Shown in pieces: positions 63,082 through 64,000 of a stretch of 64,000 nucleotides of DNA (positions are counted from its first letter, which is position 1; every line of letters begins with the position of its first letter). The position numbers and the translations under genes were made by a program. The DNA is from Pyrus communis. Its lineage: Eukaryota > Streptophyta > Magnoliopsida > Rosales > Rosaceae. The notes under the pieces were generated by a model. The model saw only the letters and a list, made by a program, of their open reading frames with translations, was not told the origin of the DNA and did no database searches. The DNA is taken from contig NC_084808.1 of assembly GCF_963583255.1 (NCBI RefSeq), positions 15,275,201 through 15,339,200 of the forward strand, in the 5' to 3' direction.

Positions 63082-64000
63082 CTCGTGGGAGACTAGATCT
63101 ATTGAAGTCGCAGCTCGTGTATAAATACCTCAGTGTATAAATACCTCTGCTTTTTCCTTCCATCTCCATCTCCATTATCATCTGTAATTAGTTAAGGTCG
63201 AATTGGACTATATCATTGGTATCAGCCAATTCGGTCCTGGTTTTCATGGAGTTTATATATCAAGCAATTGACTCTGAATTGCTTGACAAACCAGAGTTGT
63301 TACATAGATTTATATATCAAGCAGTTGACTTTGAATTGCAATTATGCATACAAATCTTTGGACCTGAGACATAGTAGTTGTCAGATGGGTAGGTCGGTGA
63401 TTTTATCACATATATCATGTCCTAGGGCTAGAGAGATGCTATGTTCAGGTGATCCCCTTATTCATAGTGCATGTGAATGTGCAACAAAGTAGAATACTCT
63501 ACAACATGATCAAGGAATCTTCCGAGGTATTAAACATGATAGAGAATATATTTGTGACAGCTTAAGGGTAGTATCATATATGTATAAAAGAATTACATTC
63601 GGGTTTGACATAGACGATCCATATGCTAACAATGACATTGAGAGTATTGTGTGGAGAGAGATCGTTTTACATCATAAGTTGCAATTGAATAGATTCTCCT
63701 CGTACATTATGTATGGACTTGGGGACTATGCTATTTGGCTAGATATCCACTCATAATCTGTGAAGCCTTGAAGAGTCAAATAAGCTCTTCACAATAAGGT
63801 GGATTAATTTCAAGTCTAGATTGGGCTTTGATATGATTTTGGGTTGATCCGAGTCCATTATTAGTTTATCTCAAGTTGATTCCTTATCAACTGCAATCTT
63901 TGACCTCTCATTCTCGTCACAAGTTATACCCAAGTTCTATGGTCCTTTATGAAGTGCTAGAAAGAATTGGCGAGGCGGCATGTAAATTGAAATTGCAGAA
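63082..64000. other. Flanking DNA with short repeats, no gene recognised
   Basis: GTGTATAAATACCTCAGTGT (about 63117-63136) repeats a piece of the adjacent Copia LTR. TTTATATATCAAGCARTTGA occurs twice (about 63251 and 63310). ATTGGTATCAGCC near 63216 resembles a primer-binding site and may mark another LTR end, but no element could be closed. No supported coding region to the window end. Confidence 0.45.

Overview
This is plant nuclear DNA: AT-rich, with GT-AG introns, plant retrotransposons and plant gene families. The LTR-carried 5S-like Cassandra units and a gag of a type I associate with apple, pear and peach genomes suggest Rosaceae, probably the apple tribe. That assignment is inference. 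Most of the window is transposable-element sequence, much of it nested. Element ends were set by matching terminal repeats and target-site duplications (TSDs) by eye.

Only two genes look intact. The first is a seven-exon cytosolic NAD-malate dehydrogenase (50640-52817, 332 aa). The second is a single-exon DUF761 protein (31817-32485). The other host-derived sequences are broken. They are a SLU7 splicing-factor pseudogene split by transposons (35271-44852, minus), a first exon of a DUF1068 gene (27639-27892), a plastid rpoC2 fragment (45643-45811), and gene pieces carried inside DNA transposons.

Layout, 1-22 kb: a ~3.5 kb minus-strand solo-LTR-like unit (1438-6400) holds an array of hairpin repeats and a Pack-MULE (3273-4735) carrying aspartyl-protease and PrmC/HemK-type pieces. 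A LINE 3' end, an AT-rich minisatellite, two hAT-like elements and a Mutator-like element follow. Then comes a decayed Ty3/Gypsy element (11686-21531) with another large solo LTR nested behind its 5' LTR and an antisense reading frame near its 3' end.

Layout, 22-46 kb: a third large solo LTR (22462-25190), MITEs, minisatellites, one Cassandra TRIM (28528-29173) and a tandem Cassandra with three LTRs (29686-30702). The DUF761 gene, an RTE-type LINE relic and the SLU7 pseudogene follow. A Tnt1-like Copia (37892-43933) lies in a SLU7 exon and itself contains a solo LTR. A second solo LTR (36806-37192) lies elsewhere in the pseudogene.

Layout, 46-64 kb: a 3.37 kb hAT-type element (47153-50518) carries SCAMP and ubiquitin-protease exons. 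It landed on the TATA-like motif of the malate dehydrogenase gene and duplicated that motif. Beyond the gene, an old Copia (53492-63076) has a young Copia (58107-62990) nested in its 3' LTR. Both have unusual TA...TA LTR ends. The young one is close to intact apart from an in-frame stop within reverse transcriptase.
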